Positions 39,541 to 48,308 of a DNA stretch of 64,000 bases are shown here, piece by piece. The first letter of the stretch is position 1. Each line of letters begins with the position of its first letter. Source of the stretch: Fuerstiella marisgermanici. GTDB taxonomy: Bacteria; Planctomycetota; Planctomycetia; Planctomycetales; Planctomycetaceae. The position numbers were made by a program, and so were the translations under genes. The DNA is taken from contig NZ_CP017641.1 of the NCBI RefSeq assembly GCF_001983935.1, positions 8,048,001 to 8,112,000 of the forward strand, given 5' to 3'. Below the pieces are notes generated by a model. It saw nothing but the letters and a program-made list of their open reading frames with translations. It was not told the origin of the DNA and did not search any database.

Positions 39541-40830
39541 TCACGGTTGGCTCGACGGCGACAGACGTCCGACGGGGCCTGATGTCTTGGCTGTGTGACC
39601 GTCGCTGAAGGATCTGTCAGGGATTGCCGGTTTCCGGGCACGATCGAGACGACCGAGTCCTGCCGCGAGCAGATGTACAATTCGACCGGGCTTGCTGAGT
39701 CTGGAACGCGGAATCGAAATGCGAACGACACCACCGCCGTATGTGGTTGCTGAAATGCCGTGTTCCGCCAGCAGTTGGCGAAGCTGCTGGTTCGGGAGCT
39801 TACGGACGGAAGGACTTTCAGATTGAAGCAGGACGATTTTTGAGCAAAGCGTCCGGTGCGGACTCAACACAGACCATGTTGGACAGCGTTGATGGATCGG
39901 CTGGAACTCCTGGGCAGCATTTGCGAATCGAGATACCTCGGAGCATGGCATCAAGTCTTTCACTGCACCATGTGCGGTGAGTAGCGGAACGACGTTCACC
40001 GTTTCCATCGGTCCGCCCCCCGTTCCCGTCGCGTCACAAAATTGTAGCAACGGGTCGTGGACTATCTTTCTGTGGAGTCGTGCCCTGTCCTGCTGTCGTG
40101 CAAACGCAACGCCCAGCGGCAGATAGGCTCGGACCCACTTGTGGCAGCCGCCGAAAGTGAAATCGGCGAGGTGGGTCCAGTCGCCGGTGTTGATGTGGCC
40201 GTAAGCCTGGGACGCGTCGATGACGGTGCGAACGTTCGTCGAACTGTCCGACAATGACCGCAGAATGGTTGGCAGCGGCAGACGGATGCCGGTGTGCGTG
40301 ACGGCCGGCAGAAAGAGGCTGTCACTCCGGTTTCGACGGACGTATTTCAGAATCTCCCTGGCGACATCATCAGCAGTGAATCCCTGTTGCCAGATTCGCT
40401 TGCGTAGCGGCAAGAGCGATAGTCTGATTCTGCGAAGACGTGCGAAACTCTGGATCCATTTTCGGTAGGGCGGCCAGGTGAGATCAGTGAGCAGCAGATG
40501 ACGTCGGCCGGCGGCAACGAGAGAACGGATCCCCGACTGCATCAGGCTGGTCGTGCGACTGGCCAGCAGGACTTTCGTGTCGGAAGTGGTGTTCTCAGCA
40601 AAGGTTTGACGAAGCTGTTGTTTAAGGCCTTCAATACCGGGCCAGCGAGTAAGTTCAGGGAATCGCTGAGGAATCTCGGGTGTCGCGGTGACTCCTTCAA
40701 ACAGGAATTGTTCGGTGTACAGGCTGGAAGGGTCTTCGGCCATCAGGCGGACGAAGTCGCACTGCATTTTCAGCGCTGTTGGGGACATCTGTCCCAACCG
40801 TGCTGTATCGAGATACAGCATCGTCGACAT
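39541..40830 (-). CDS. PLP-dependent enzyme of the class V aminotransferase fold
   Basis: The 429-residue product starts MLYLDTARLGQMSPTAL. It shows LLASRTTSLMQSGIRSL, then TVIDASQAYGHI (Asp that holds the pyridine nitrogen) and FTFGGCHKWVRAYLPLGVAF, where the Lys is the expected Schiff-base residue. The small domain ends GGGVVRISIPRSRLSKPG. This matches the class V (cysteine desulfurase/kynureninase-like) fold, but the substrate cannot be told. The C-terminal 40 residues are Ser/Arg-rich and unconserved. It follows the DUF932 operon on the same strand after about 260 bases and might be co-transcribed. Confidence 0.78.
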   Translation of the reverse strand: MSTMLYLDTARLGQMSPTALKMQCDFVRLMAEDPSSLYTEQFLFEGVTATPEIPQRFPELTRWPGIEGLKQQLRQTFAENTTSDTKVLLASRTTSLMQSGIRSLVAAGRRHLLLTDLTWPPYRKWIQSFARLRRIRLSLLPLRKRIWQQGFTADDVAREILKYVRRNRSDSLFLPAVTHTGIRLPLPTILRSLSDSSTNVRTVIDASQAYGHINTGDWTHLADFTFGGCHKWVRAYLPLGVAFARQQDRARLHRKIVHDPLLQFCDATGTGGGPMETVNVVPLLTAHGAVKDLMPCSEVSRFANAAQEFQPIHQRCPTWSVLSPHRTLCSKIVLLQSESPSVRKLPNQQLRQLLAEHGISATTYGGGVVRISIPRSRLSKPGRIVHLLAAGLGRLDRARKPAIPDRSFSDGHTAKTSGPVGRLSPSSQP

Positions 40831-41089
40831 GCGAACCTGCTCCTTTCACGGAGCCGATCGTAGAGCGATCAAAAGTACCGATCCAGGTTTGAGTTCTCAG
40901 AATCGTTGGGTTTCCGAAAAGATCAGGCGCTTGAAATCACAGGCTGGAGGGAGAACCGCAATTGCCTGGTTTCCTCCTGCTGATGCGGATGCGCAAAGAA
41001 ATCGAACTGTGCGAATAGCTGAGAGATGCGGTGGTGCATCTCTCAAAACCTGTTGGCCGTCGTCGTGACAACTAACAGGTTGTCCCGTG

Positions 41090-41155
41090 TTACGAACCTC
41101 CTTTGGCGGAATCCGCTGGCTGACTGTTGTCAAAGATCCAGCTGTGGGCCAGGTC
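41090..41155 (-). pseudogene. 3' end of a 90-residue gene cut by IS copy 2
   Basis: The codons read DLAHSWIFDNSQPADSAKGG, then S and stop. Together with 42447-42663 they form one frame of 273 bases (90 codons plus stop) once the IS and one duplication are removed. Confidence 0.85.
41146..41155. repeat. Target-site duplication, left copy (GGGCCAGGTC)
   Basis: The ten bases before the IS end at 41156 recur at 42447-42456, right after the other end. Confidence 0.95.
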
Positions 41156-42446
41156 CAGGGCCAGCGCATACTAAGTTGTTTTGCCGGTAAGGATTTGCAT
41201 CAAATAGTCAATGTTCCATCCGGCCATTCTTCTTTTCATGACGTTGCTTTGTTTGCCAGGATGTTTCTTGATGAGGCTGAGTGTGAGTCGTCTGAGCCAT
41301 GACAAATTGTTCGCGAAGATTCGGTTTCGGACTCGACTCTCATCCTCGCGGTAGGTCATGTCGAGACTCCAGTGCAGCGTGTTTTCTATGGCCCAGTGAC
41401 CACGAACCGTTGTTGCGAACAGCTCGCCTTTGCGACGCAGACTGCTGATGTAGTAGCGAACGTCAGAATGATGAATGCCGTCCTGCTCGTACATTCGGAT
41501 CGCCGTTCCGATGGTCTTGAGTCCGGCCCATTTGTGGCCCACGTCAAAATCGACAGGCACGGTCGCCTGATAGTAGATTCTCTGTTCCTGCCGACCGTGT
41601 CCCTTCTCTGTTTCTTCATAGCGACTGACGGGACAGCGAGCGAAGTCATCCTCCAGGTGATCGAGAAAAAACTTCTGCACGACCTCATAGAGTTTCGGTT
41701 GGTTGCCTTTCAGGGCTAACACATAGTCTGCATTGCCAGACACGATCTGCTGCGCAATGTTTTTTTGACAACCCGCTGCGTCAATCGTAATGATCGCCTC
41801 ATCGATATTGATTTCGTTCAGTAATTTCGGGATCGCGGTGATCTCGTTCGACTTCTCTTCCGTCGCCACCTGTCCCAGAGAAATCCCCTGATCAGAAGCC
41901 CACGCACTCACGATGAACAACGCACCCAGCCCATTCTTTTTGTCATGTGATCGACGGAGTGCTTTGCCATCAATCGCAATCTGTTTTCTGTAGCCTTCTT
42001 TCTGTTCGTCGGAAAGTCCTTCCAGCGATTCAATCCATTGCACGAAGCACGCTTGAAAGTCGTTCGGCTTCAGGAGAGAAAGGACGCGCCGGTACGTATC
42101 TTTTTTCGGAATGCCATGCGGAAGTGCCAGGTGTTTCTGCAGGCCATCGGCATTCAGTCGCGCCCATTCCGCAATCGCACTGGGGCCGTCGGCGTTGGCC
42201 AGCACTCCGCAAATGGCGATCACAATCACATCACCAAGCAGATGCAGACGATTGATGTTGGAACGCGGGTCTTTCAATTGATCAAAGTAATGAACAATGT
42301 TTCCTGTCAGCTCCTGGGTGACCGCCAGTTCAACTGTCGACATCTCTTGTCCTCTCCTCGTGAAGTCCGATGTTACGACACGAAAAGACTAACCAATACT
42401 CACTTGTCGCGCCAGCCTAAATTGCCCAAAGTGCGCGCTGGCCCTG
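41156..42446 (-). mobile_element. ISAs1-family insertion sequence, copy 2 (1,291 bp)
   Basis: It has the same length and the same 12-bp terminal repeats (CAGGGCCAGCGC) as copy 1 at 21470-22760. It carries an identical transposase, reading with the interrupted operon, and is flanked by its own 10-bp duplication (GGGCCAGGTC). The identical copy elsewhere in the window points to recent transposition. Confidence 0.96.
41171..42343 (-). CDS. ISAs1-family transposase (second copy)
   Basis: The 390-residue protein is identical to the one at 21573-22745, with the DDE residues in AIDGKALRRS, TIDAAGCQ and WAIENTLHWSLDM. It is intact and presumably active. It reads in the same direction as the DUF932 operon, so readthrough from that operon could express it. 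Confidence 0.96.
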   Translation of the reverse strand: MSTVELAVTQELTGNIVHYFDQLKDPRSNINRLHLLGDVIVIAICGVLANADGPSAIAEWARLNADGLQKHLALPHGIPKKDTYRRVLSLLKPNDFQACFVQWIESLEGLSDEQKEGYRKQIAIDGKALRRSHDKKNGLGALFIVSAWASDQGISLGQVATEEKSNEITAIPKLLNEINIDEAIITIDAAGCQKNIAQQIVSGNADYVLALKGNQPKLYEVVQKFFLDHLEDDFARCPVSRYEETEKGHGRQEQRIYYQATVPVDFDVGHKWAGLKTIGTAIRMYEQDGIHHSDVRYYISSLRRKGELFATTVRGHWAIENTLHWSLDMTYREDESRVRNRIFANNLSWLRRLTLSLIKKHPGKQSNVMKRRMAGWNIDYLMQILTGKTT

Positions 42447-42456
42447 GGGCCAGGTC
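42447..42456. repeat. Target-site duplication, right copy (GGGCCAGGTC)
   Basis: This is the second copy of the duplication at 41146-41155; IS copy 2 ends at 42446. Confidence 0.95.
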
Positions 42457-42663
42457 TGAGACCTTCATCACCAATGGCAGGTCATCGCGTCCAAAGCTGG
42501 TGCTGTCTTTCCAGACATCACCGTCCTTGTAGATGCGACTCAGAGTCACGTTATGTCTCGTGCCGTTCTGAGTTTCATTTTCCCAGATGGCGGCGCGAAT
42601 TCGTCCCATGCGAATCTCATTGACGGGTCGAGCCTTTCCGTTTGTGTTGGCCATGTCTTCCAT
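42447..42663 (-). pseudogene. 5' part of a small gene cut by IS copy 2
   Basis: The frame reads MEDMANTNGKARPVNEIRMG, then IRAAIWENETQNGTRHNVTL, SRIYKDGDVWKDSTSFGRDD and LPLVMKVSDLA. I recognise this as a small conserved protein often found in planctomycete mobile regions, with no known function; the RIRAAIWENE and YKDGDxWKDSTSFGRDDLP strings are its core. It is the last gene of the DUF932 operon, 24 bases after the preceding stop. With the IS it runs out of frame after about 20 extra codons, but the conserved core is still intact, so partial function is possible. Confidence 0.8.
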
Positions 42664-42687
42664 TTCCTTTCCTCATTTTTGTTTTGG

Positions 42688-43017
42688 TCAATCAAATAAA
42701 ACGACAGCGAACGATTCGTTGCTGAACTCATCCCAGTGCGGCGGTTCTGCCAGGTCGGGTGAGAAACAACACACGCGGTCACGTTCGCTGTCACGAACCG
42801 AACCGTGAAAAATCTCCCACGTTCGGTAGTACATGCCTCCGTAGTAAACGGAGCCATCGACGATGCGCAGCGTCCAGGCTTCCCCACATCGAATGTCACG
42901 ACCCTCGTTCTCGTGAATCGTGAGAAACGGTCCGAACACAGGTCCGTCGACTTCGCGTTCGCTTTCTGTGGTCAGCAGGTTGTGGCGTCCGTGCCGCAAC
43001 CGTATCCATGCCATCAT
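42688..43017 (-). CDS. Hypothetical protein of the DUF932 operon
   Basis: This 109-residue product contains GPVFGPFLTIHENEGRDI, LRIVDGSVYYGGMYYRTWEI and PHWDEFSNESFAVVLFD. It is acidic and probably cytoplasmic, with no signal or helix. The start overlaps the previous stop by four bases (ATGA); a second Met follows directly. The family is unknown to me. The tight spacing argues for a joint role with its neighbours. Confidence 0.68.
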   Translation of the reverse strand: MMAWIRLRHGRHNLLTTESEREVDGPVFGPFLTIHENEGRDIRCGEAWTLRIVDGSVYYGGMYYRTWEIFHGSVRDSERDRVCCFSPDLAEPPHWDEFSNESFAVVLFD

Positions 43018-43460
43018 TGTGCCCTCCGTTGCACGGCCACCTCCGTGTCATGTTCATCCCACGGTGGAGACGGAACATGATCCGGGCAGTAGCCAAGAAA
43101 GTTCTCCAGCGGCAGGTCCGGACGAAACTCAATTCCGGTCCAGCCGGCGGCCGCTGCCTCTTCATACGACGCCGGTGAACCAGCATCGCATTCGAAGCAG
43201 GACACACTGAACGGAACCCTTTTCGGAATTCCGTTCGGTGACTGCAACACCTGCCATGCCATTTGCAATGCGAATTCACAGACCGCTCGCACCACAGCAC
43301 GGTTCCACATCGGCCCCATGCTTTGTTGCGGCAACACGTCGGGTGGAAATCCGCCTCTGGCCATCCAGTGCTTCAGGTCCTTCGCCGCAGCCTGCAGCTC
43401 TTCCCAGTCATGGTCCTTCCACGCTTCCAGCAGTCTTGTCCATGTCGCTTGCGGATCCAT
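43014..43460 (-). CDS. Hypothetical protein of the DUF932 operon
   Basis: The 149-residue product starts at the ATG at 43460, one base after the DUF932 stop (TGACATG); an in-frame ATG at 43478 would overlap that gene by 17 bases. It has a helical N-terminus (TWTRLLEAWKDHDWEELQAA) and two Cys in VSCFECDAGSP plus GYCPDHVP, perhaps a metal site. Its stop overlaps the next start. No family is recognised. Confidence 0.65.
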   Translation of the reverse strand: MDPQATWTRLLEAWKDHDWEELQAAAKDLKHWMARGGFPPDVLPQQSMGPMWNRAVVRAVCEFALQMAWQVLQSPNGIPKRVPFSVSCFECDAGSPASYEEAAAAGWTGIEFRPDLPLENFLGYCPDHVPSPPWDEHDTEVAVQRRAQ

Positions 43461-43461
43461 G

Positions 43462-44487
43462 TCACACCGCCAGTCCAAGCAGACTGCCGATCCGACTGTC
43501 CAGCTCCGCTCGATCGCCGGCGTAGCGCACGTTCTGCGACAGCCGGGTCAGCGCATCCACAATCGAGAAGATCGTAAAACTGCCCTGCACCGCTGCCATT
43601 TCCAGAGCCGTATCGATCAGGTGACGAGGAATGCGACGTTCGGTCAGCTGTTTGGCGACATCCTCTGAGCAATCACCCAGTTTCGTCGACATGGCATTCC
43701 GCAGCGTGTTGACGAATCCGTCGCGACGCTGATCACGCTTCCTCGCCAGCTCATCAATGATGCGGCGAATCTCGTCCAGACTATCGTGCACGCGAGCGGT
43801 ATGCTTGCGTGTGAACTCAACGACTTCGACCGCATCCCACACGATGTGATTGGCACAGACTTTCTGAAACCAGAACGTCTGAATCCCCAGCGAACGGCGT
43901 CCGACTTCAGAGTTCCAAATGAAAAACCCGGGAGCAAACGCTTCACCTTCAAGTTCACACCAGCCGAGCGGATCGATCAGGAACGCGAACATGTCCTGTT
44001 CACCGCAGTAGAGACCCGTCCCACCAGAAAAACTTTTCTGGGGCGGACGGAAATCCACTGCCGTTTCCTTCACCACATCCAGCAGGTCGGCATTCCACAA
44101 TCGTGTGTAGGAAACACCATGCAGCGAACGCGCCGTGCTGCCGGTGGACAGCACCTGCACCGGCTTCTGCGAACGCGGCAGAGTTTCCTGCACGACTTTG
44201 CTGGCAGTATCCGGCGACAGACGATTCAGCGTCTCTTTCCGAACACCAGAGAGGCGGCAGAGCTGACTGAAAGACCAGTCATTCAGGCCCACATCTCCTT
44301 CCCCTTCGACAGTCAGCTGAATGGAGTTGCCGGTGACGTGAGGTTCCAGCTTCTGTGGCAGCTGCCAGCAGTCGCGGGAAGCATCACGTTCCGTGCAACA
44401 ATGATCATAAAGATCGTCGAAGGTTTCGAAGCATTCGTCCGCCGCGCGGCGGAACAGTTCGTCATGGGCCCGTTTCAGTTCGACCAT
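43462..44487 (-). CDS. DUF932 phage/plasmid-like protein
   Basis: The 341-residue product resembles the DUF932 family found on plasmids and phages. Core pieces are NDWSFSQLCRLSGVRKETLN, RSLHGVSYTRLWNADLLDVV, GLYCGEQDMFAFLIDP, GFFIWNSEVGRRSLGIQTFW and VCANHIVWD. The start at 44487 has an excellent ribosome site (AAAGGAG, then AAGATGCA before ATG); an open extension to 44631 looks noncoding. It heads a four-gene minus-strand operon. Family function is unknown, but its presence marks horizontally moving DNA. A tyrosine recombinase lies 1.5 kb upstream. Confidence 0.82.
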   Translation of the reverse strand: MVELKRAHDELFRRAADECFETFDDLYDHCCTERDASRDCWQLPQKLEPHVTGNSIQLTVEGEGDVGLNDWSFSQLCRLSGVRKETLNRLSPDTASKVVQETLPRSQKPVQVLSTGSTARSLHGVSYTRLWNADLLDVVKETAVDFRPPQKSFSGGTGLYCGEQDMFAFLIDPLGWCELEGEAFAPGFFIWNSEVGRRSLGIQTFWFQKVCANHIVWDAVEVVEFTRKHTARVHDSLDEIRRIIDELARKRDQRRDGFVNTLRNAMSTKLGDCSEDVAKQLTERRIPRHLIDTALEMAAVQGSFTIFSIVDALTRLSQNVRYAGDRAELDSRIGSLLGLAV

Positions 44488-45146
44488 TGCATCTTCTCCT
44501 TTCGCCAGTACCGAAGTACTGATTACAGAACCGAATTGACCGGGAGCACAGTGCTCACAGTCGAATCGATCCTGCGCGAAAGCAGCAGACATCAACCTTT
44601 GTTGCGGCTCGTGCTGAGCTGCAACGATCAAACCTCATCATGCACCACCGCCCCTCGGACCCCAGCGGGCTCCGGGAGGCAGATAAATCTGCGGGGCGAA
44701 CTCATATTCGTGGTGGCAAAGAACGGCTTGATTAAGACGGAAATAGCATGGGCCAGGAAGATTGTCACGTTTCCGCAAAAAGAAAATCGGGCGTCTCGAC
44801 AAGCCCCTGAATTCTCACAGGATTTGATCAGGAACTCCGGCTTACAGAATGCCACCGGGCGAGCAGCGATTGGAAAATATTCGGTCAATGTGTCTGCTTT
44901 CGTCGCAGCGTCATCGTGCGGGGCTCGCCAGAATCTGTCCCCGCACGATGATGCGAAGACGTAATTGCCCGGCCCTGACTCAGTCAGCATAGCCGCACCA
45001 CCCGTCTGCTTTCCGAGCAGTGGATTCGTCGGGGCTTTGCGTCAGTGACTGACGCCTCTGTGGGATACGGGGTGTACATTGAAATCGTGTTGGTGGTCAT
45101 GGCTCGCACAGCGGACCGGCGCCGCACGCAGGAGCCTTCTGGACGT
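44488..45146. other. Intergenic region upstream of the DUF932 operon
   Basis: About 660 bases without a supported gene; a 120-codon minus frame at 44628-44990 has no recognisable content. The DUF932 promoter should lie near 44500-44650 on the minus strand. A short perfect palindrome lies at 45039-45055. Confidence 0.4.
45039..45055. promoter_or_regulatory. Perfect 17-bp palindrome (GCGTCAGT G ACTGACGC)
   Basis: Eight-base arms surround a single central G. A one-base loop cannot form a good terminator hairpin, so a dimeric protein binding site is more likely. It lies about 90 bases downstream of the phosphoesterase stop. No regulator can be assigned. Confidence 0.35.
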
Positions 45147-45887
45147 CTAAACGGATTCTGTCTGAGCGTGAGTCACGTTGAGCGACGGGAGGTGCAAGGC
45201 AGTCAGGACGCCGTCCGCAATACTGTCGATCCCATAGGTATCACCTGCTCGCCTCGGGACGCGATTTCCTCCGTCATCTGCCAGCATATTGTTCCAGTGA
45301 CCATAAACCACGGGCTTACCTGAATAGCACTGGAAGTTGGTGTGCTCCCCCCAAACCAGCACCTGGCGATTCTGCTCGCTCAGGGGATAGAGTGGATCAA
45401 GCCCGGCATGTGAGTAAAAGCCGTGCTGGTCTTCGTAGCAAACTTGAAGTTCCTGAAAGAACCGCAGGTGTGAATCCGGGAGAGTGTCAAAGAACAGGTC
45501 GTATGGCAGGCTGACTCGTTCGGTATAGATTCGCGGTCCCAGGGCCGTGAGCCGGTCACGAATCGCTGCGGCGGCAGCTGATGAATAGCTCTGAATTGTG
45601 GACAAGCCGTCCATACCGAGCAGCCATGGATGTTTGGTATGGTCATTTAGGGATTGCAGCATCCAGTCCTCGTGATTGCCGAGTAAAGACACAAGCTGCC
45701 CGGAAGTATGGAGTTTCAGATTTAGCAACTGATCGATAACGTCTCGACTGGACGGACCGCGATCGATGTAATCCCCTAGCGTGACAATCGTTGTGTCAGC
45801 ATGGACACGTGGCAGAATCTTGTCGATCAGACCACGCAGAGCATCCGCATGCCCGTGCATGTCTCCGATTACAATCGTTTCCGGCAT
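45147..45887 (-). CDS. Calcineurin-like Ser/Thr protein phosphatase (metallophosphoesterase)
   Basis: The 246-residue product has the full PPP-type metal site: GDMHGH (residues 8-13), GDYIDRG (38-44) and GNHED (70-74), with further His in YSHAGLDP and VVYGHWNN. These bind two metal ions and cut phosphomonoesters or act on phosphoproteins, as PrpA/PrpB-like bacterial enzymes do; Ap4A hydrolysis is another option. The start at 45887 (MPETIVIGDMHG) fits the fold; an in-frame ATG at 45965 would add 26 unconserved residues. It is a single gene, 100 bases after the integrase stop on the same strand. Confidence 0.87.
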   Translation of the reverse strand: MPETIVIGDMHGHADALRGLIDKILPRVHADTTIVTLGDYIDRGPSSRDVIDQLLNLKLHTSGQLVSLLGNHEDWMLQSLNDHTKHPWLLGMDGLSTIQSYSSAAAAAIRDRLTALGPRIYTERVSLPYDLFFDTLPDSHLRFFQELQVCYEDQHGFYSHAGLDPLYPLSEQNRQVLVWGEHTNFQCYSGKPVVYGHWNNMLADDGGNRVPRRAGDTYGIDSIADGVLTALHLPSLNVTHAQTESV

Positions 45888-45987
45888 CAAGTGGGCTCCG
45901 CGGACGACAAGGGCAGGAATGCGTTGCTCCGGACAAAGGTAGCTACACTTACCGGGAAAGTTCAAACAAAATTCATCGTCGTGCCTC

Positions 45988-47049
45988 TCACACCGAGATT
46001 CGTTCGACCAGATTGCGCGTCACCTTTTGCTGACGGCGGTCATACAACCGCGTTGTGCGAGGGTCGCTGTGTCCGGCGAGAAACTGAACCGATTCCAGGG
46101 AGACCCCCTGATTCAGGAGATCCGTTACCGCCATCACCCGCAGCGAATGCGGAGAATAATGAGTCGGCAAACCAGCGTCCTTTAATCGTCGTTTCAGCAT
46201 ACACCGTACGTCGGCGGCCGTCATTGGTGACGACGTCAGTTGCTTTGTGCGACCAATGGCGGACCGCAACAGAGACTGACTCGGGTCACGGTACTGCAGA
46301 GTGATCAGATATGCATTGATGAATTCGACCAACTCATGCCGAATCGGAATGCTGCGAAACTTCCCCCGCTTCTCGTGCAACTGCAGCAATGGACTCGACA
46401 CGCTGATCTTCACGTCGACGATTTGCAGCTTGACGATGGCTCCCACGCGAGCGGCCGTAAACGCCAGCAGCGCAATCGCAAGTCGGTCGCGCAGTCCGAC
46501 AATGTGCGACGTATCGATGGAATTCAGTAACTGCCGAACTTCAATGGGCGGAATCTCGCTCGTCTTGCCTTCCGTCGTCGATGTTCGTTCGCCGCGGACA
46601 GACAAAGCAGGATTCAGCACCATCACATGCCGATTCACCATGCGATCAAAGAAATGCCGCAGGGCGGACAGGTGCAGCTTCTTCGTTGTGGCCGACACGG
46701 CCAGTTGATCGAAATACCGTCCGACGTGAGCTGGAGTAATCATCGCCAGTGACTGCACGTCCGGCTGGACAAAGCTCAGGAACCGCGTCACCGCTTGTCG
46801 ATAAGCGCGGCGCGTATGAGCATTCCGCACATCCGCATGAAAGAACTCATCGGCGGCGAACCCAGCGGCTTGGCCCGAATTCTGAATCAACTGGGAACAT
46901 GCCAGCTCTCGCTGCGTGTCGCTCGGTATGGGCAGCAACGACCCCCCCCGCCAAACATCCGCCGCCCCCGGCAAACGGCTCCCCGGCCCCCGCATAACTT
47001 CCTCGTCCATGTGCCTCCATGCCTGTTCCGTTGAACATTTGCTCGCCAT
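45988..47049 (-). CDS. Tyrosine recombinase (phage-integrase family)
   Basis: The product is up to 353 residues. A SAM-like N-terminal core-binding domain (RNAHTRRAYRQAVTRFLSF; TKKLHLSALRHFFDRM) is followed by a catalytic domain with R201 (FTAARVGAI), K230 (HEKRGKF), H301/R304 (SPHSLRVMAV), H327 (LAGHSDPRTT) and Tyr336 (RLYDRR). All active-site residues are present, so it is probably active. The start could be the ATG at 47049 or in-frame Met at residues 14 or 19. It may mobilise the DUF932 region beside it. No att repeat could be identified by eye. Confidence 0.92.
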   Translation of the reverse strand: MASKCSTEQAWRHMDEEVMRGPGSRLPGAADVWRGGSLLPIPSDTQRELACSQLIQNSGQAAGFAADEFFHADVRNAHTRRAYRQAVTRFLSFVQPDVQSLAMITPAHVGRYFDQLAVSATTKKLHLSALRHFFDRMVNRHVMVLNPALSVRGERTSTTEGKTSEIPPIEVRQLLNSIDTSHIVGLRDRLAIALLAFTAARVGAIVKLQIVDVKISVSSPLLQLHEKRGKFRSIPIRHELVEFINAYLITLQYRDPSQSLLRSAIGRTKQLTSSPMTAADVRCMLKRRLKDAGLPTHYSPHSLRVMAVTDLLNQGVSLESVQFLAGHSDPRTTRLYDRRQQKVTRNLVERISV

Positions 47050-47614
47050 ACCGAGCCGAAAATTTACCCACGGTTCGACTCAGGAACCGCCAGCCACCAC
47101 ATCCCTACTTTGCCACCGATAATCTCTTTTGTCGATGACAAAGTGCGACACGAGAAATCGACACTCAAGGATGCCCGATTCAGAATAACCGCAAACGATT
47201 CGTCGATCTTCTGCTTGAGCGTGGAGATGAGTTTGGGAAGAAGGCGTGAGCGCCTGCGCGGCGTCGGAACCGACGGCGATGAGGATTAAGAACTTGCGTG
47301 GCAGCTGAACGTTCAAGAAGACAATGGAGGGGCTTGCTCGTACGTGCAACGCAGACTTCTCACTCATTCAATCTGACTACAGGGTGACGCGGTCTTGATG
47401 GCAGTCTGTAGCTTTCAGTGCCGTGGAAGACGATCGAGTGATCGGAAATCATTGATGAAACAGAGGACAGTGATTCTGGGAGTTTGTCGCCGAGTTTGGC
47501 ACCGGAGTTGCCCCGCAAGTTGGGCAATGTGGGTTTTGATCTTCATATTGATGATGACAAACCGGTGGCCTTGACGATAATGTGCGGTGGCGATTGATCG
47601 CAAAAGGACTTTTC
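47050..47614. other. Intergenic region, no gene supported
   Basis: About 565 bases between the integrase start and the metal-efflux cluster. A 95-codon minus frame (47080-47367) has no recognisable content. Promoters for both flanking genes should lie here, but no clear consensus or metal-regulator operator was seen. Confidence 0.35.
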
Positions 47615-48073
47615 ATGTTTCACAGTGCGGCAAAACTCCTGACTCTCCTGAGCGTGTTGTTTCACGCGGGGATGGGATGTTGCGCTCATCATCATCATTG
47701 CTCGGTCCTGAACTCGACGCCGGAAGTTGCTGAGCAGCAGAAATCGCAGGACACTCATCAGTGTAGCTGTAAGTTTCATTCTCACTGCTCGACCGATACC
47801 AGCGAAAATGCTGACGACGATGAGCCCGATCACAGTTCCTGCCCGTGTGGCGAGGGACATAGTGCTTGCTCAACTCACTGCTCGTGGCTGACGAATTCGA
47901 AGGTTGAACTGCCCACGGATGACGGGGTGGTGCTTCCTTTGGCACTCGCTGATGTCTGTTCATTGCACACTGCGAGTGATGCTTTGATCGCCAGCGGATT
48001 CCTGCACGGTCCGCCTTCGATGGCCGAATCGACGGACACACTGCGCGCCAGAACTCAGGTCTGGCGGCTCTAA
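47615..48073 (+). CDS. Small Cys/His-rich exported protein of the metal-efflux cluster
   Basis: The 152-residue product has a short signal-like helix (MFHSAAKLLTLLSVLFHAGM) followed by GCCAHHHHCS. HQCSCKFHSHCS, SSCPCGEGHSACSTHCSW and other Cys/His clusters follow, so metal binding is likely. The C-terminal third is ordinary. The ATG at 47615 has AAAAGGA upstream; an in-frame ATG at 47582 is less likely. Its position before the RND adaptor gene suggests a periplasmic metal chaperone or sensor. I do not recognise a named family. Confidence 0.7.
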   Translation: MFHSAAKLLTLLSVLFHAGMGCCAHHHHCSVLNSTPEVAEQQKSQDTHQCSCKFHSHCSTDTSENADDDEPDHSSCPCGEGHSACSTHCSWLTNSKVELPTDDGVVLPLALADVCSLHTASDALIASGFLHGPPSMAESTDTLRARTQVWRL

Positions 48074-48308
48074 AAGAGCTTCGCGGGTACGTCCTGCTGA
48101 GGCTCTGAATTCCTTGTATCACATGCTGTGATATCTGCTGCGCGATCGTTGCTGTGATCGCGGCGGACGGTGATTCAGTTGCTGGTAACCAGCACACGTT
48201 CTCCACCATTTCCCCGTGTAATTTCTACGGTTCGATGCTGCGCGATTGGCTCTGCTGCCGCTGCGCAACGGTCTCCCTATCAATACGGTCTCAGGACGGT
48301 TGTGTCCC

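Noticed and set aside
43786-44964. Plus frame of 392 codons
   Set aside because: It is antisense to the DUF932 gene, which has a strong ribosome site and family motifs. The plus frame lacks recognisable domains and a start site.
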